From Verrucomicrobiota bacterium (GTDB taxonomy: Bacteria; Verrucomicrobiota; Verrucomicrobiia; Limisphaerales; CANJSG01), in the NCBI GenBank assembly GCA_947476875.1, contig CANJSG010000013.1, positions 1-37,020 of the forward strand: DNA of 37,020 bases. The letters are read 5' to 3'. The translations under genes and the position numbers were made by a program. Positions 19,638 through 27,956 of the stretch are shown piece after piece. Below the pieces are notes generated by a model that ran no database searches, had not been told where the DNA came from, and worked only from the letters and a program-made list of their open reading frames with translations. Numbering within the stretch: position 1 is the stretch's first letter; every line of letters starts with the position of its first letter.

Positions 19638-19802
19638 TGGTCCCGGCTGAAGCACCAGTGCACGGGTCGACTGGCTCGCCCGTCCTTGTTGACGAAGCGA
19701 CACGGCTGCTCCGGGGAGCCTCGGTCGTCCACGGAAATGTCCGGATCCGGTTCGCCGGTGCCGCTGCAAGCCGCAGGTGGTTGGATGCCGTGATGCGGGC
19801 GG

Positions 19803-20117
19803 TCAGCTCGGTTCGTCGACCGCCTCGCGCAGTCGGCGTTTCAGGCGCGCGCGCGATTCTTCCGGCATGTGCTTCGAGGATTGGGAGGGCGCCTGATGCT
19901 TCGCCTGCGAAGCGGTGGAACGGATCAGTTTGATCTGGTCGGTGTAGCGTTGGCACCAGGAGCAGATCCGGAAGTGCATCCACATCAGCAGCCGTTCACG
20001 CAGCGACAAACGGCGTTCGTGCGATTCGGAGTCCAGGCGAACGATCGCCTTGCAGGGCGGCAAGCGGTGCGCGAGCCGGAACATCAAGCGCTTCTTCAGG
20101 GACGGCTTGGAGATCAT
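19803..20117 (-). CDS. small putative zinc-finger anti-sigma-like protein
   Basis: MWMHFRICSWCQRYTDQIKLIRS contains HxxxCxxC (ZAS-like); directly downstream of a sigma factor. Confidence 0.65.
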   Translation of the reverse strand: MISKPSLKKRLMFRLAHRLPPCKAIVRLDSESHERRLSLRERLLMWMHFRICSWCQRYTDQIKLIRSTASQAKHQAPSQSSKHMPEESRARLKRRLREAVDEPS

Positions 20118-20121
20118 GGTA

Positions 20122-20787
20122 TCACGCCTCCTCCGGGTCCTCTTTGCCAAACCAGCTCACTTCGAGACATCGCCTCAACGCAAGGCGTGCCCGGTGGAGC
20201 ATCACCCACAGATTGTTCTGCGAGATGTTCAGGGTGGAGCAGATCTCTTCGCCTGGAATGTCGTCGACCTCGCGCATCAAGAATACTTGGGCGATCTTCT
20301 GGGGGAGTTTGCTCGTGCAGCCGTTGAACGCCTTCCAGAACTCGTCCTGGTCGACGTCGCCGGCGCTGCTCCAGTCGCTCGGCGCCATCGCCGGAGTCCA
20401 ATGGTCGGCGAAGCCGGGATACTCGAACGTCTTGTTCTCCTCGTCCTCGTAGAAGTTGAGGTCGGTGAAGGAGGTTTCACGGCCGGCTTTCCGAAAATGA
20501 TCGAGGATCTTGTTCTTCAGGATTCCGGTGAGCCAGCTCCGCTCCGAAGATCGGCCTTCGAATTTTTCGTGGCTTCGCAGCGCCGCCAGAAGGGTCTCTT
20601 GCACAAAATCCTCCGCCCTCGTCTGGTCGCGCAGCCGGGACAGCGCGTAGTGGAAAAGATAGTCCCCGTGGTCATCGACCCAGCGCTCTGGATCAAGGGC
20701 CTGTGCTGAGGCGGGGCCGGCGCGATCCGCTTTCGCGGGCGGAAGCGCATCTGTTTTCTGAGGAAACGGCCCGGATGGAGAGCTCAT
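20122..20787 (-). CDS. sigma-70 family (ECF-type) RNA polymerase sigma factor
   Basis: YLFHYALSRLRDQTRAEDFVQETLLAALRSHEKFEGRSSERSWLTGILKNKILDHFRK; LPQKIAQVFLMREVDDIPGEEICSTLNISQNNLWVMLHRARLALRRCL. Confidence 0.92.
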   Translation of the reverse strand: MSSPSGPFPQKTDALPPAKADRAGPASAQALDPERWVDDHGDYLFHYALSRLRDQTRAEDFVQETLLAALRSHEKFEGRSSERSWLTGILKNKILDHFRKAGRETSFTDLNFYEDEENKTFEYPGFADHWTPAMAPSDWSSAGDVDQDEFWKAFNGCTSKLPQKIAQVFLMREVDDIPGEEICSTLNISQNNLWVMLHRARLALRRCLEVSWFGKEDPEEA

Positions 20788-20803
20788 GTCTGAAGTCAGA
20801 GGC

Positions 20804-21109
20804 TCAAGACGCGGGTTTATTGCGGATAATGTTTTTAATTCTCTCCTTGGCCGGTTCAGTAAGCCTGTGGCGCCCTCCGCCCGACGGACCAACAGTCCGG
20901 ACCATTCTCCTTAGCCACTGGAGCTGAAGGCGATAACGCCTGCATGAACGACACAGTGCGAGATGGAGCCAGTAGCCGACATTCCTGAAGAACGGCAGCG
21001 TCGTCTCCTGCTTTTCAGAAGAGCGACAGCACATTTCCCGGCAGTTGGGAGAAATCGTTTCCCTCAAGCCCCGGAGGGATGCGCTCCAGCCATGGGTTTG
21101 CATCGTCAT
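20804..21109 (-). CDS. second small HxxxCxxC (ZAS-like) protein
   Basis: NCREMCCRSSEKQETTLPFFRNVGYWLHLALCRSCRRYRLQLQWLRRMVR; resembles the 19803-20117 product (CKAIVRLDSESHERRLSLRERLLMWMHFRICSWCQRYTDQIKLIR). Confidence 0.6.
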   Translation of the reverse strand: MTMQTHGWSASLRGLRETISPNCREMCCRSSEKQETTLPFFRNVGYWLHLALCRSCRRYRLQLQWLRRMVRTVGPSGGGRHRLTEPAKERIKNIIRNKPAS

Positions 21110-21341
21110 GCTCGGTATGTCGTTCGAACGGCGGATTCATTACAACAAAAGCCAACAGAAATTCGGAGCCGAGCGGACGAGATCACTCAAACCGGCGCCG
21201 TCGGCTAGGTTGGAGACCATGTTTTCGATCCGTTGTAAGGATTTCGCCGGCGGCCCGACAGACCCGGGAGCACCCAGCCGTTACACTCAGCTCCAAGAAC
21301 CGCCCTTGAGAAGTGACGGCAATCATCAATCCTCCCTACGA

Positions 21342-21902
21342 ATGATCACCCTCATCTCCGGCACCAACCGCCCGGGCAGCAACACCCGCAAAGTCACCGC
21401 CGTCGTCGCGTCGCTCTACGCGGAGCTCGGCATTCCCACGAAGCTGATCGATCTGCTCGATCTTCCTCCGGCCATCTTCGATCCGTCCGCCTACGCGGCG
21501 CCGCCGGCGGCATTCCTGCCGTTTTCCCAGGGCATCCTCGACGCGTCGGGTCTCGTCGTCGTGACCCCGGAATACAACGGGTCGATGCCCGGCGTCCTGA
21601 AGCTCTTCATCGACCATCTGAAATTCCCGCAGAGTTTTGAGGCCAAGCCGGTCTGTTTCACCGGTTTCGCCGCCGGCATGTGGGGAGCGCTGCGAAGCGT
21701 CGAACAGTTGCAGGCGATTTTCGGCTACCGCAACGCGCACATCTTTCCCAAACGCGTCTTCCTGCCTGGGATCGGCCAAGCGCTCGATGCCGACGGGCGA
21801 TTCGTCGATGCCGGGATCACGGATCGCTTGCGCGAACAGGCGGCGGGGTTCAGCGCCTTTGTGAAAGCCTTGGAGGGAATCCGCGCTCCGGTAAAACCGT
21901 GA
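21342..21902 (+). CDS. NADPH-dependent FMN reductase family protein
   Basis: MITLISGTNRPGSNTRKVTAVVASLY...GLVVVTPEYNGSMPGVLKLFIDHL. Confidence 0.9.
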   Translation: MITLISGTNRPGSNTRKVTAVVASLYAELGIPTKLIDLLDLPPAIFDPSAYAAPPAAFLPFSQGILDASGLVVVTPEYNGSMPGVLKLFIDHLKFPQSFEAKPVCFTGFAAGMWGALRSVEQLQAIFGYRNAHIFPKRVFLPGIGQALDADGRFVDAGITDRLREQAAGFSAFVKALEGIRAPVKP

Positions 21903-22036
21903 AGCATCCAAGGGCTCGGTCTGTTTCAAAGTCCGCCCAAACGCTCACTGGCATCCGATGAAAAAAGGAGGACGCCGATTCAGGAAAATAGTGCGCGGAT
22001 CTGGATGGATGGCAGCGATCGGCTTGGTCGCTCTTC

Positions 22037-22711
22037 ATGGTGCAGGGTGTCTTGTCATGCCCGGCGAACGCGGCGATCTGGCATACGCAGTTCGCCGCTC
22101 CGTTTCCAAAAGCAAACTTGGTTGCCTGCGATCGGCCGGGATTTGGCGCTTCAAAACCTGCAGCCCGCGATCCCCATCTGGGCGAACAGGTGAAGGCGTT
22201 GACCCATCTCATCACCGCATTGCCGCGGCGGCCGACCATTCTCGTGGGTCATTCCTATGGTGGTCCCGTGGTCTTGATGACGGCAGTCCGACAGCCTGAC
22301 CTTGTCGCGGGCATTGTTCTGATCGGCGGCAGCGTCGATCCGTCGCAAGAGCGCCCGCTCTGGGGGCAATACCCGCTGCATACCGCCGCCGTATCGTGGG
22401 CTCTTCCGGGCTGGCTTCGTCAATGCAACCGCGAGCTCATGACGCTCCAGGGCGATCTGATTGCGCTGGAGAAGGAGCTGCCCCGGCTTCGAACGCCCGT
22501 CGTCATGCTTCATGGCGAACGCGATCGACAGGTGCCGGTCGAGAACGTCGCCTTTCTCCGCCGGAAGCTCGTGGCATTGGGAAAGAGCGGCCTGTTTCAG
22601 GAGCTCGTCTTCCCTGACTACACGCACTTCATCCCGTGGAAACATCCGGACGCCGTCGCCGAAGCAGTCACGATGGCCATGGAACGCTCGGGACAGATTC
22701 GGAGCCGCTGA
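22037..22711 (+). CDS. alpha/beta-fold hydrolase (N-terminus uncertain, possible frameshift)
   Basis: VACDRPGFGASKP, VGHSYGG nucleophile elbow, VVMLHGERDRQVPVEN, DYTHFIPWKHP. Confidence 0.8.
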   Translation: MVQGVLSCPANAAIWHTQFAAPFPKANLVACDRPGFGASKPAARDPHLGEQVKALTHLITALPRRPTILVGHSYGGPVVLMTAVRQPDLVAGIVLIGGSVDPSQERPLWGQYPLHTAAVSWALPGWLRQCNRELMTLQGDLIALEKELPRLRTPVVMLHGERDRQVPVENVAFLRRKLVALGKSGLFQELVFPDYTHFIPWKHPDAVAEAVTMAMERSGQIRSR

Positions 22712-22791
22712 GCTTTCGGAAGTTTGGATCAACTTCGGCGACGTATGCATTCCTGAACAACTACGACCCCACTCACGCCCGCCGATCGGCG

Positions 22792-23382
22792 ATGATCGAG
22801 CTGAACGACCAGCGTTCGTTTCAAGTGCTCGGTGCGGAGTTGGCCGCCGCTCAACGGCCGCAGGCGATGGTCGTCGGCAAAGTGTTCCTGACCGGCGAGT
22901 TGGTCGACACCAAGTGCTATCTCGGAGTCATGCGGCCCGCCGTGGGCAAGGTCCATCGCGCGTGCGCCGTTCGTTGCCTCAGCGGAGGCGTGCCTCCCGA
23001 AATTCTCGTGAAGGACCAGGCCGGGAACCAGATCGCCGTTCCGCTTGTCGGGGCCAACGGCGGCCTCCTTTCCGTCGATCCCCAGTGGGCTGCAAGGATT
23101 CTGACGGTTGAAGGAATCTTGGAGATCGTGGACGGGCTGACTTGGTTGAAGGCCGGGGCGATTCGATTTCATCGAGACCAGGCGCGAGGCGGCGCAGTTC
23201 GGTGGAACGTTTTTGCAGGATGGTCCTCCGCCGATCGAGTGAACGCGAACGGGGCATTTGGAGTAGAGGAGGAGGTTTGTTCGGCAGGCAATTTTCCTGA
23301 AACTTCCCTCCGAGGCCCGTGTCCTGTTGCTATGGTCACCCGGCGAGCCGGGCCGATAGATGAGCCAACTGGAAGAGTTTGA
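22792..23382 (+). CDS. conserved hypothetical protein with Cys/His-rich motif
   Basis: VFLTGELVDTKCYLGVMRPAVGKVHRACAVRCLSGGVPPEILVKDQAGNQIAVPLVG; downstream part of the ORF is low-complexity and may be read-through. Confidence 0.5.
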   Translation: MIELNDQRSFQVLGAELAAAQRPQAMVVGKVFLTGELVDTKCYLGVMRPAVGKVHRACAVRCLSGGVPPEILVKDQAGNQIAVPLVGANGGLLSVDPQWAARILTVEGILEIVDGLTWLKAGAIRFHRDQARGGAVRWNVFAGWSSADRVNANGAFGVEEEVCSAGNFPETSLRGPCPVAMVTRRAGPIDEPTGRV

Positions 23383-23917
23383 GACGTTCATGATGAACTA
23401 CCAGAACATGGTATTCACGACAGCCGTGCGCCTTCTCGGGAACGAGACCGACGCCGCGGACATCTCGCAGAACGCCTTCCTCAAGGCCTTCGAGCACTTT
23501 GAAACCATCCGGACAAGCCCGACGGCGGGAGGCTGGCTGAAGACGGTGACGACAAATCTCTGCCTCAACCACCTCCAGCGTTACCGCAACCGCTGGCGGA
23601 TGTTCTCCGAGCTCCGGAACGAGAAGGAGGACGAGAGCAGCTTCGAGTCGGACTTGGCCGCCGAAGTTCCGGTCGACTGTCTGGGCGAAGACGAGCGTTC
23701 CATTCTCGAAAAGGCCTTGGCCCGTTTGCCGGAGGCGCAGCGGGTGCCGCTGTTGCTCTACCATTTTGAAGACCTGAGCTACGAGGAGATCGCCGCGCGT
23801 CTCAGGGTCAGCGTCGGCAAGGTCAAGACTGACATCCATCGGGGCCGCGATGCCTTGAAGACCAAACTCAAACTCGACGCGGAGGGCGAACCTGTCGGTC
23901 TCCGTGTCGGAAGCTGA
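23360..23917 (+). CDS. ECF-type sigma-70 factor
   Basis: FETFMMNYQNMVFTTAVRLLGNETDAADISQNAFLKAFEHFETIR...LPEAQRVPLLLYHFEDLSYEEIAARLRVSVGKVKTDIHRGRDALK. Confidence 0.93.
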   Translation: MSQLEEFETFMMNYQNMVFTTAVRLLGNETDAADISQNAFLKAFEHFETIRTSPTAGGWLKTVTTNLCLNHLQRYRNRWRMFSELRNEKEDESSFESDLAAEVPVDCLGEDERSILEKALARLPEAQRVPLLLYHFEDLSYEEIAARLRVSVGKVKTDIHRGRDALKTKLKLDAEGEPVGLRVGS

Positions 23918-23921
23918 AGCC

Positions 23922-24383
23922 ATGAACAACCAACCACCAGACCCCGGCCTCGAAGAGCTGATCGGCCGCAAGCTGCGGACCCTGCCCGAACGCAAGGCTC
24001 CGGCCTCGCTCCGGGCGAACGTCTTCGCGGCCATCCGTGCCCGGGCGGCACGCCCGTGGTATCAGCGCGCCTGGTTCGAGTGGCCCCGCCATTTGCAGGT
24101 GCTGTCGCTTGTTCTCTTTCTGGGGTTCTCCGGCGCGCTGGGCTGGCTGATCACGGGCCACGAGGTGACTCTGACTTCGCTTTCTCCCGTTTTGGCGGAA
24201 CGGGTTTCCTCCGTTGGATCTGAGATCGGGTGGTTCCTCAACCTGATGACCGCGTTCGTCCGTGCGGTCCCCGCTTCCTACTGGATGGCCGCGTTGGGGG
24301 TGCTGGCCGGCATGCTGTTTACCTGTGCCGGGCTTGGTAGCGCCTTCTACCGGTTCGTCGTCCTCGACCTTCGAAAAGACTGA
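23922..24383 (+). CDS. membrane protein, putative cognate anti-sigma factor
   Basis: Immediately follows the sigma gene; soluble N-terminus (LEELIGRKLRTLPERKAPASLRANVFAAIRARA) then two TM segments. Confidence 0.6.
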   Translation: MNNQPPDPGLEELIGRKLRTLPERKAPASLRANVFAAIRARAARPWYQRAWFEWPRHLQVLSLVLFLGFSGALGWLITGHEVTLTSLSPVLAERVSSVGSEIGWFLNLMTAFVRAVPASYWMAALGVLAGMLFTCAGLGSAFYRFVVLDLRKD

Positions 24384-24385
24384 TC

Positions 24386-26077
24386 ATGAAGTCCACGTTT
24401 TCAAATTTGCTCCGTCTGCTGTCCATCGCCGCTTTGCTGGCCGGCCAATCGATTCGCGCGGCCGATCCGGTCCCGCCCGATGTGGCACCGACGGCTCCTG
24501 CGGCGCCGGCCGCTCCCGCTGCCTCCGATGTTCCAATGGCGCCCGAGTCGCCCGTCGCTCCGAAGGCGCCGCGGGTCCGGGTCCGGCATTCGAACAACGA
24601 ACCCGCGGTTCGAATCCATCAGGACTTCGTCCTCAAGGCGGGGGAAAAGGTGGAGGATGTCGTGGTCGTCGGAGGCAATGCGCGCATCGACGGCACGGTG
24701 GAGGGGGATCTGGTCGTGGTGTTCGGAAAAGTCGCGCTGGGAACCAACGCCGTCATCAGGGGCAACCTCGTCAACGTGCTCGGTGGCGTGGATCTCGGGG
24801 CCGGCTCCAAGTTGGAAGGCGACCTCACAGCCGTGTTGTCCAACGCGCTGCTTGGGCCCGGCGTGGAGGTTGACGGAGAAGTCCATGTGGTCGGTGGCCG
24901 GCTGGAGGCGGATCCGACCGTCAAGTATGACATCCGTCCGGAGGTTGTCGGCTTCGAGCAATGGGCCGATGCCATCGGGTGGTTGATCGCCTACGTCAAA
25001 GAAGGCCCCGGTCTTCTTCGCCCGATCGCGCCAGGCTTGGGTTGGGTCTGGATGGTGGCGGGAGGGTTCTTTCTTTTCCGTCTGCTGGTCACGCTCATTG
25101 CGCGAAAGCCTGTCGCGGCAACGGTTCTCGTCCTCTCTGAGCGTCCGTTGATGTCCCTCTTGGCCGGCATTCTCACCATTCTGTTGATCGGACCGGTGGC
25201 GGCGCTGCTCAGCTTCACGATCATTGGGCCTTTGGCCCTGTTTTTTGCCTATTGGATCGCGGGGATCATCGGCACAGCCGGTGTCTATTGCCTCGTCGGT
25301 CAGCAACTCGGGCGGCTTACGGGCGTCGACGCGCTGCAAAATCTCCTGCTCTCCGCCGTTGTCGGCACGGTGTTGATCTACGGTGCCTACTGTGTGCCGA
25401 TCCTCGGTTTTCTCGTGGTCGGCATCGTGTGGCTCCTGAGCATCGGCGGCGCGGTGATGGCGGTTTCCGTGGCGATGCAGGACCGAAGGGCCGCCCGGCA
25501 GGCCAAGTTGGCGGCCAGCATGGCTGCCGCTGCCGCTGCGGCAGCGGTGCAGCGTCCGGTTCCTACAGCGACGGCCGGGGCGGAATATCTCCCAGCGCTG
25601 CAGATGGCGGGTGCTCCCGAGGGGTTCGTCATCGCGTCGGGTTCGCCTTCGTTGTCCGGCGCGCCGGGGTTGGCCGGGGCCTCGTTCCTGATGTTGTCGA
25701 GGGCTGGGTTCTGGATCCGGATGGCATCGGCGTTCCTCGACGTGGTGCTTCTCTGCGTGGTTGGCGGCTTCATGGTGGCGACGACACATTTCCCGCCGTT
25801 GATGCCTGTGGTTTGGCTGACCTACTTCATCGGCATGATCGCATGGAAGGGAACGACGATCGGGGGAATCATCTGCGGGCTTAAGGTGATCCGGACCGAC
25901 GGGACGAAGATGACTCTGGCGGTTTCCGCCGTGCGCGGGCTTTCCAGCCTCTTTTCGGTGTTCGTATTCTTCCTTGGCTTCTTCTGGATCGGGTGGTCGG
26001 TCGAGAAGCAGGGATGGCACGACATCATTGCCGGAACCTGCGTCGTGAAGGTTCCCCGGAGCGCGTCGCTGCTTTGA
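24386..26077 (+). CDS. bactofilin-like polymer-forming domain + multi-TM + RDD domain protein
   Basis: KAGEKVEDVVVVGGNARIDGTVEGDLVVVFGKVALGTNAVIRGNLVNVLGGVDLGAGSKLEGDL (repeating beta-helix), then TMs, then RDD-like GFWIRMASAFLDVVLL...GGIICGLKVIRTDG...WHDIIAGTCVV. Confidence 0.8.
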   Translation: MKSTFSNLLRLLSIAALLAGQSIRAADPVPPDVAPTAPAAPAAPAASDVPMAPESPVAPKAPRVRVRHSNNEPAVRIHQDFVLKAGEKVEDVVVVGGNARIDGTVEGDLVVVFGKVALGTNAVIRGNLVNVLGGVDLGAGSKLEGDLTAVLSNALLGPGVEVDGEVHVVGGRLEADPTVKYDIRPEVVGFEQWADAIGWLIAYVKEGPGLLRPIAPGLGWVWMVAGGFFLFRLLVTLIARKPVAATVLVLSERPLMSLLAGILTILLIGPVAALLSFTIIGPLALFFAYWIAGIIGTAGVYCLVGQQLGRLTGVDALQNLLLSAVVGTVLIYGAYCVPILGFLVVGIVWLLSIGGAVMAVSVAMQDRRAARQAKLAASMAAAAAAAAVQRPVPTATAGAEYLPALQMAGAPEGFVIASGSPSLSGAPGLAGASFLMLSRAGFWIRMASAFLDVVLLCVVGGFMVATTHFPPLMPVVWLTYFIGMIAWKGTTIGGIICGLKVIRTDGTKMTLAVSAVRGLSSLFSVFVFFLGFFWIGWSVEKQGWHDIIAGTCVVKVPRSASLL

Positions 26078-26101
26078 TCCCGCTCGTGATCCGGCGCAGG
26101 C

Positions 26102-27868
26102 TTACTTGAGCTTCTGCAGTTCGAAGAAGACCGCCTCAAACTTCGGGATCCAGCTTTGGAGCTGTTCGGTCGTCTGGTGCGGTGCGTAGCGGACGTTGTT
26201 ACAGGAGCCGAAAAGTTCGTGGCAGCGCGCGAGAAATTCCTCGGGCAGGCCCCGGCTTCGCAGCCTTTCCTCCACCACGGATTCAGTGATGCCCGACGCG
26301 GTGATCTTGAGCCGTTCCCCGAGCTGTTCCTGCAATAGGCGGAAGCCGAGGGCGAAGAAGCCTTCCACGTTGTCCGCTTGCGCGAGGGCGGCCATCTCGG
26401 TCAGGCCGTCGCGCACCTTGCGGGACACGTCCTTCTTCCGGCGCGCGTCGACGTTGCGGAGGGAGGCCTCGCGGCGTTTCCGGATGGTGAACGCCGTGAG
26501 CCAGATCAATGGGGCCACGGATTGAAGCATCCAGAACCACGGTTGAGTGACCCAGGGAACGGACGGCGTGGAAATGACGCCCAGGGTCGGACGGATGTGG
26601 GCGATCTCGATGGGCTTGGGGCCGGTGTCGAGCTTCTTGGGATCGCTCCCGATCTGGGTCGAGCCGGTTGGGCGGACGGTGATCGGGATCGGCCGGGACA
26701 TCGCGGACTGGTAGGTGCCCGATACCGGGTCGAAGTAATTGAAAACGAGGGGTGGGATTTCGGTGATGGCGGCGTTCTGCGGAGCCACGACCCACTCGGT
26801 CCGAACCCGGCCTTGTTGGCCCAGAGGGTCGGTTTCGACGACGGAGTTTGGCGGATAGGTCTGGAAGTCCCGCAAGCCCTTCTGCTCGCCAAGCCGCGCC
26901 ATGTCCACGTTGCCCCGGCCGGAGATCTCGATGCGGAGCGTGATGGGATCGCCCGCGAGCACGTTGGTCGGACTGGCCGTGGCGTTGATCGCGAAGGTGC
27001 CGACGGCGCCGTTGTATTCCGCAGGACGTCCGGCGGTGGGTTGGGGACGAACGGTGACCGGAGTCGAGTCGCTGCGCAGCGTCACCCGCTGGAACGCGAC
27101 CGTGCCGAAGACGCCGGCGGGCCGGCCGTAAAGGCCGAACTCCATCGTGGCCGGCCCGAGCGCGAGATCGCCGGCCTTGTTGGGAATGGCCGTGCAGACA
27201 AACGAAAAGACCGTGTAGTTGATGCCATCGACTGTTTCGACCCCTTGGCCGTTCTGGATGACTTTCCCCATCGTGAAGCCTTCGCCGCCGAGCTGCGGCA
27301 GTTGGTGGAGGCGGCCATCGAGATAGTAGAGCCGGATCTCCGCCTGCATGATCTCGCCGAGGAATACGTTGGTGCGGCTGGTGGTGAGGCGGAGGAAGGC
27401 GGGCTTGGGCTGGTTGGCCGCGCCCGGGTTGCCGCCGCCCAGCTGGCTTTGTCCGGCGGGAACGACCTGCAGCGTCAGCGGCTGGGTGCTGAGCTTGCGG
27501 CCGCCGGCATCGACGGTGATGGCCGGGATGACGATGTTGCCAATGTTCTGCGGAGTGACGACGTAGCTGTAGGTCGTCTGCTGGTTCACCTGCCCGCCGC
27601 TGATCGTCATGCTCCGCGAAGACCCGGCGATCTGGACCTGGCTGTTTGGCACCGGGGGAATCGGCGGCGGGGTGGGGAGGGTGAAATTGTTGCAGGTGAC
27701 CGACAAGACCGCCTGCTCGCCGATGCTGATGGTGTTGCGGTCCAGGGCGGCTTGGATTCCCGGGATCTGCGCGGACGCCCGGTTGGCGCCGAGAACCAGC
27801 GACAGCGCGGCCATGAACAGGAAAAGGCCGCGCAACATCCGGGGACGCGCGGCGGCGGAGCAGGTCAT
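26102..27868 (-). CDS. BatD-family protein (oxygen-tolerance/aerotolerance)
   Basis: Signal peptide then QAALDRNTISIGEQAVLSVTC...ITVDAGGRKLSTQPLTLQVV...NVLAGDPITLRIEISGRGNVD; C-terminal TM and cytosolic region. Confidence 0.82.
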   Translation of the reverse strand: MTCSAAARPRMLRGLFLFMAALSLVLGANRASAQIPGIQAALDRNTISIGEQAVLSVTCNNFTLPTPPPIPPVPNSQVQIAGSSRSMTISGGQVNQQTTYSYVVTPQNIGNIVIPAITVDAGGRKLSTQPLTLQVVPAGQSQLGGGNPGAANQPKPAFLRLTTSRTNVFLGEIMQAEIRLYYLDGRLHQLPQLGGEGFTMGKVIQNGQGVETVDGINYTVFSFVCTAIPNKAGDLALGPATMEFGLYGRPAGVFGTVAFQRVTLRSDSTPVTVRPQPTAGRPAEYNGAVGTFAINATASPTNVLAGDPITLRIEISGRGNVDMARLGEQKGLRDFQTYPPNSVVETDPLGQQGRVRTEWVVAPQNAAITEIPPLVFNYFDPVSGTYQSAMSRPIPITVRPTGSTQIGSDPKKLDTGPKPIEIAHIRPTLGVISTPSVPWVTQPWFWMLQSVAPLIWLTAFTIRKRREASLRNVDARRKKDVSRKVRDGLTEMAALAQADNVEGFFALGFRLLQEQLGERLKITASGITESVVEERLRSRGLPEEFLARCHELFGSCNNVRYAPHQTTEQLQSWIPKFEAVFFELQKLK

Positions 27869-27956
27869 TTTTTCAAACACGGGACTCACGCAATGCAAGA
27901 CAGGTGCGACGTTGCGGGCGTTCAGACGCCAAGGCAAGGCTTCGGGATCCGGGCGG

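Noticed and set aside
24401-26020. 539-aa minus-strand ORF antisense to the bactofilin/RDD gene
   Set aside because: R/H/D/P-rich composition typical of antisense frames in GC-rich DNA; the plus strand has clear domains.
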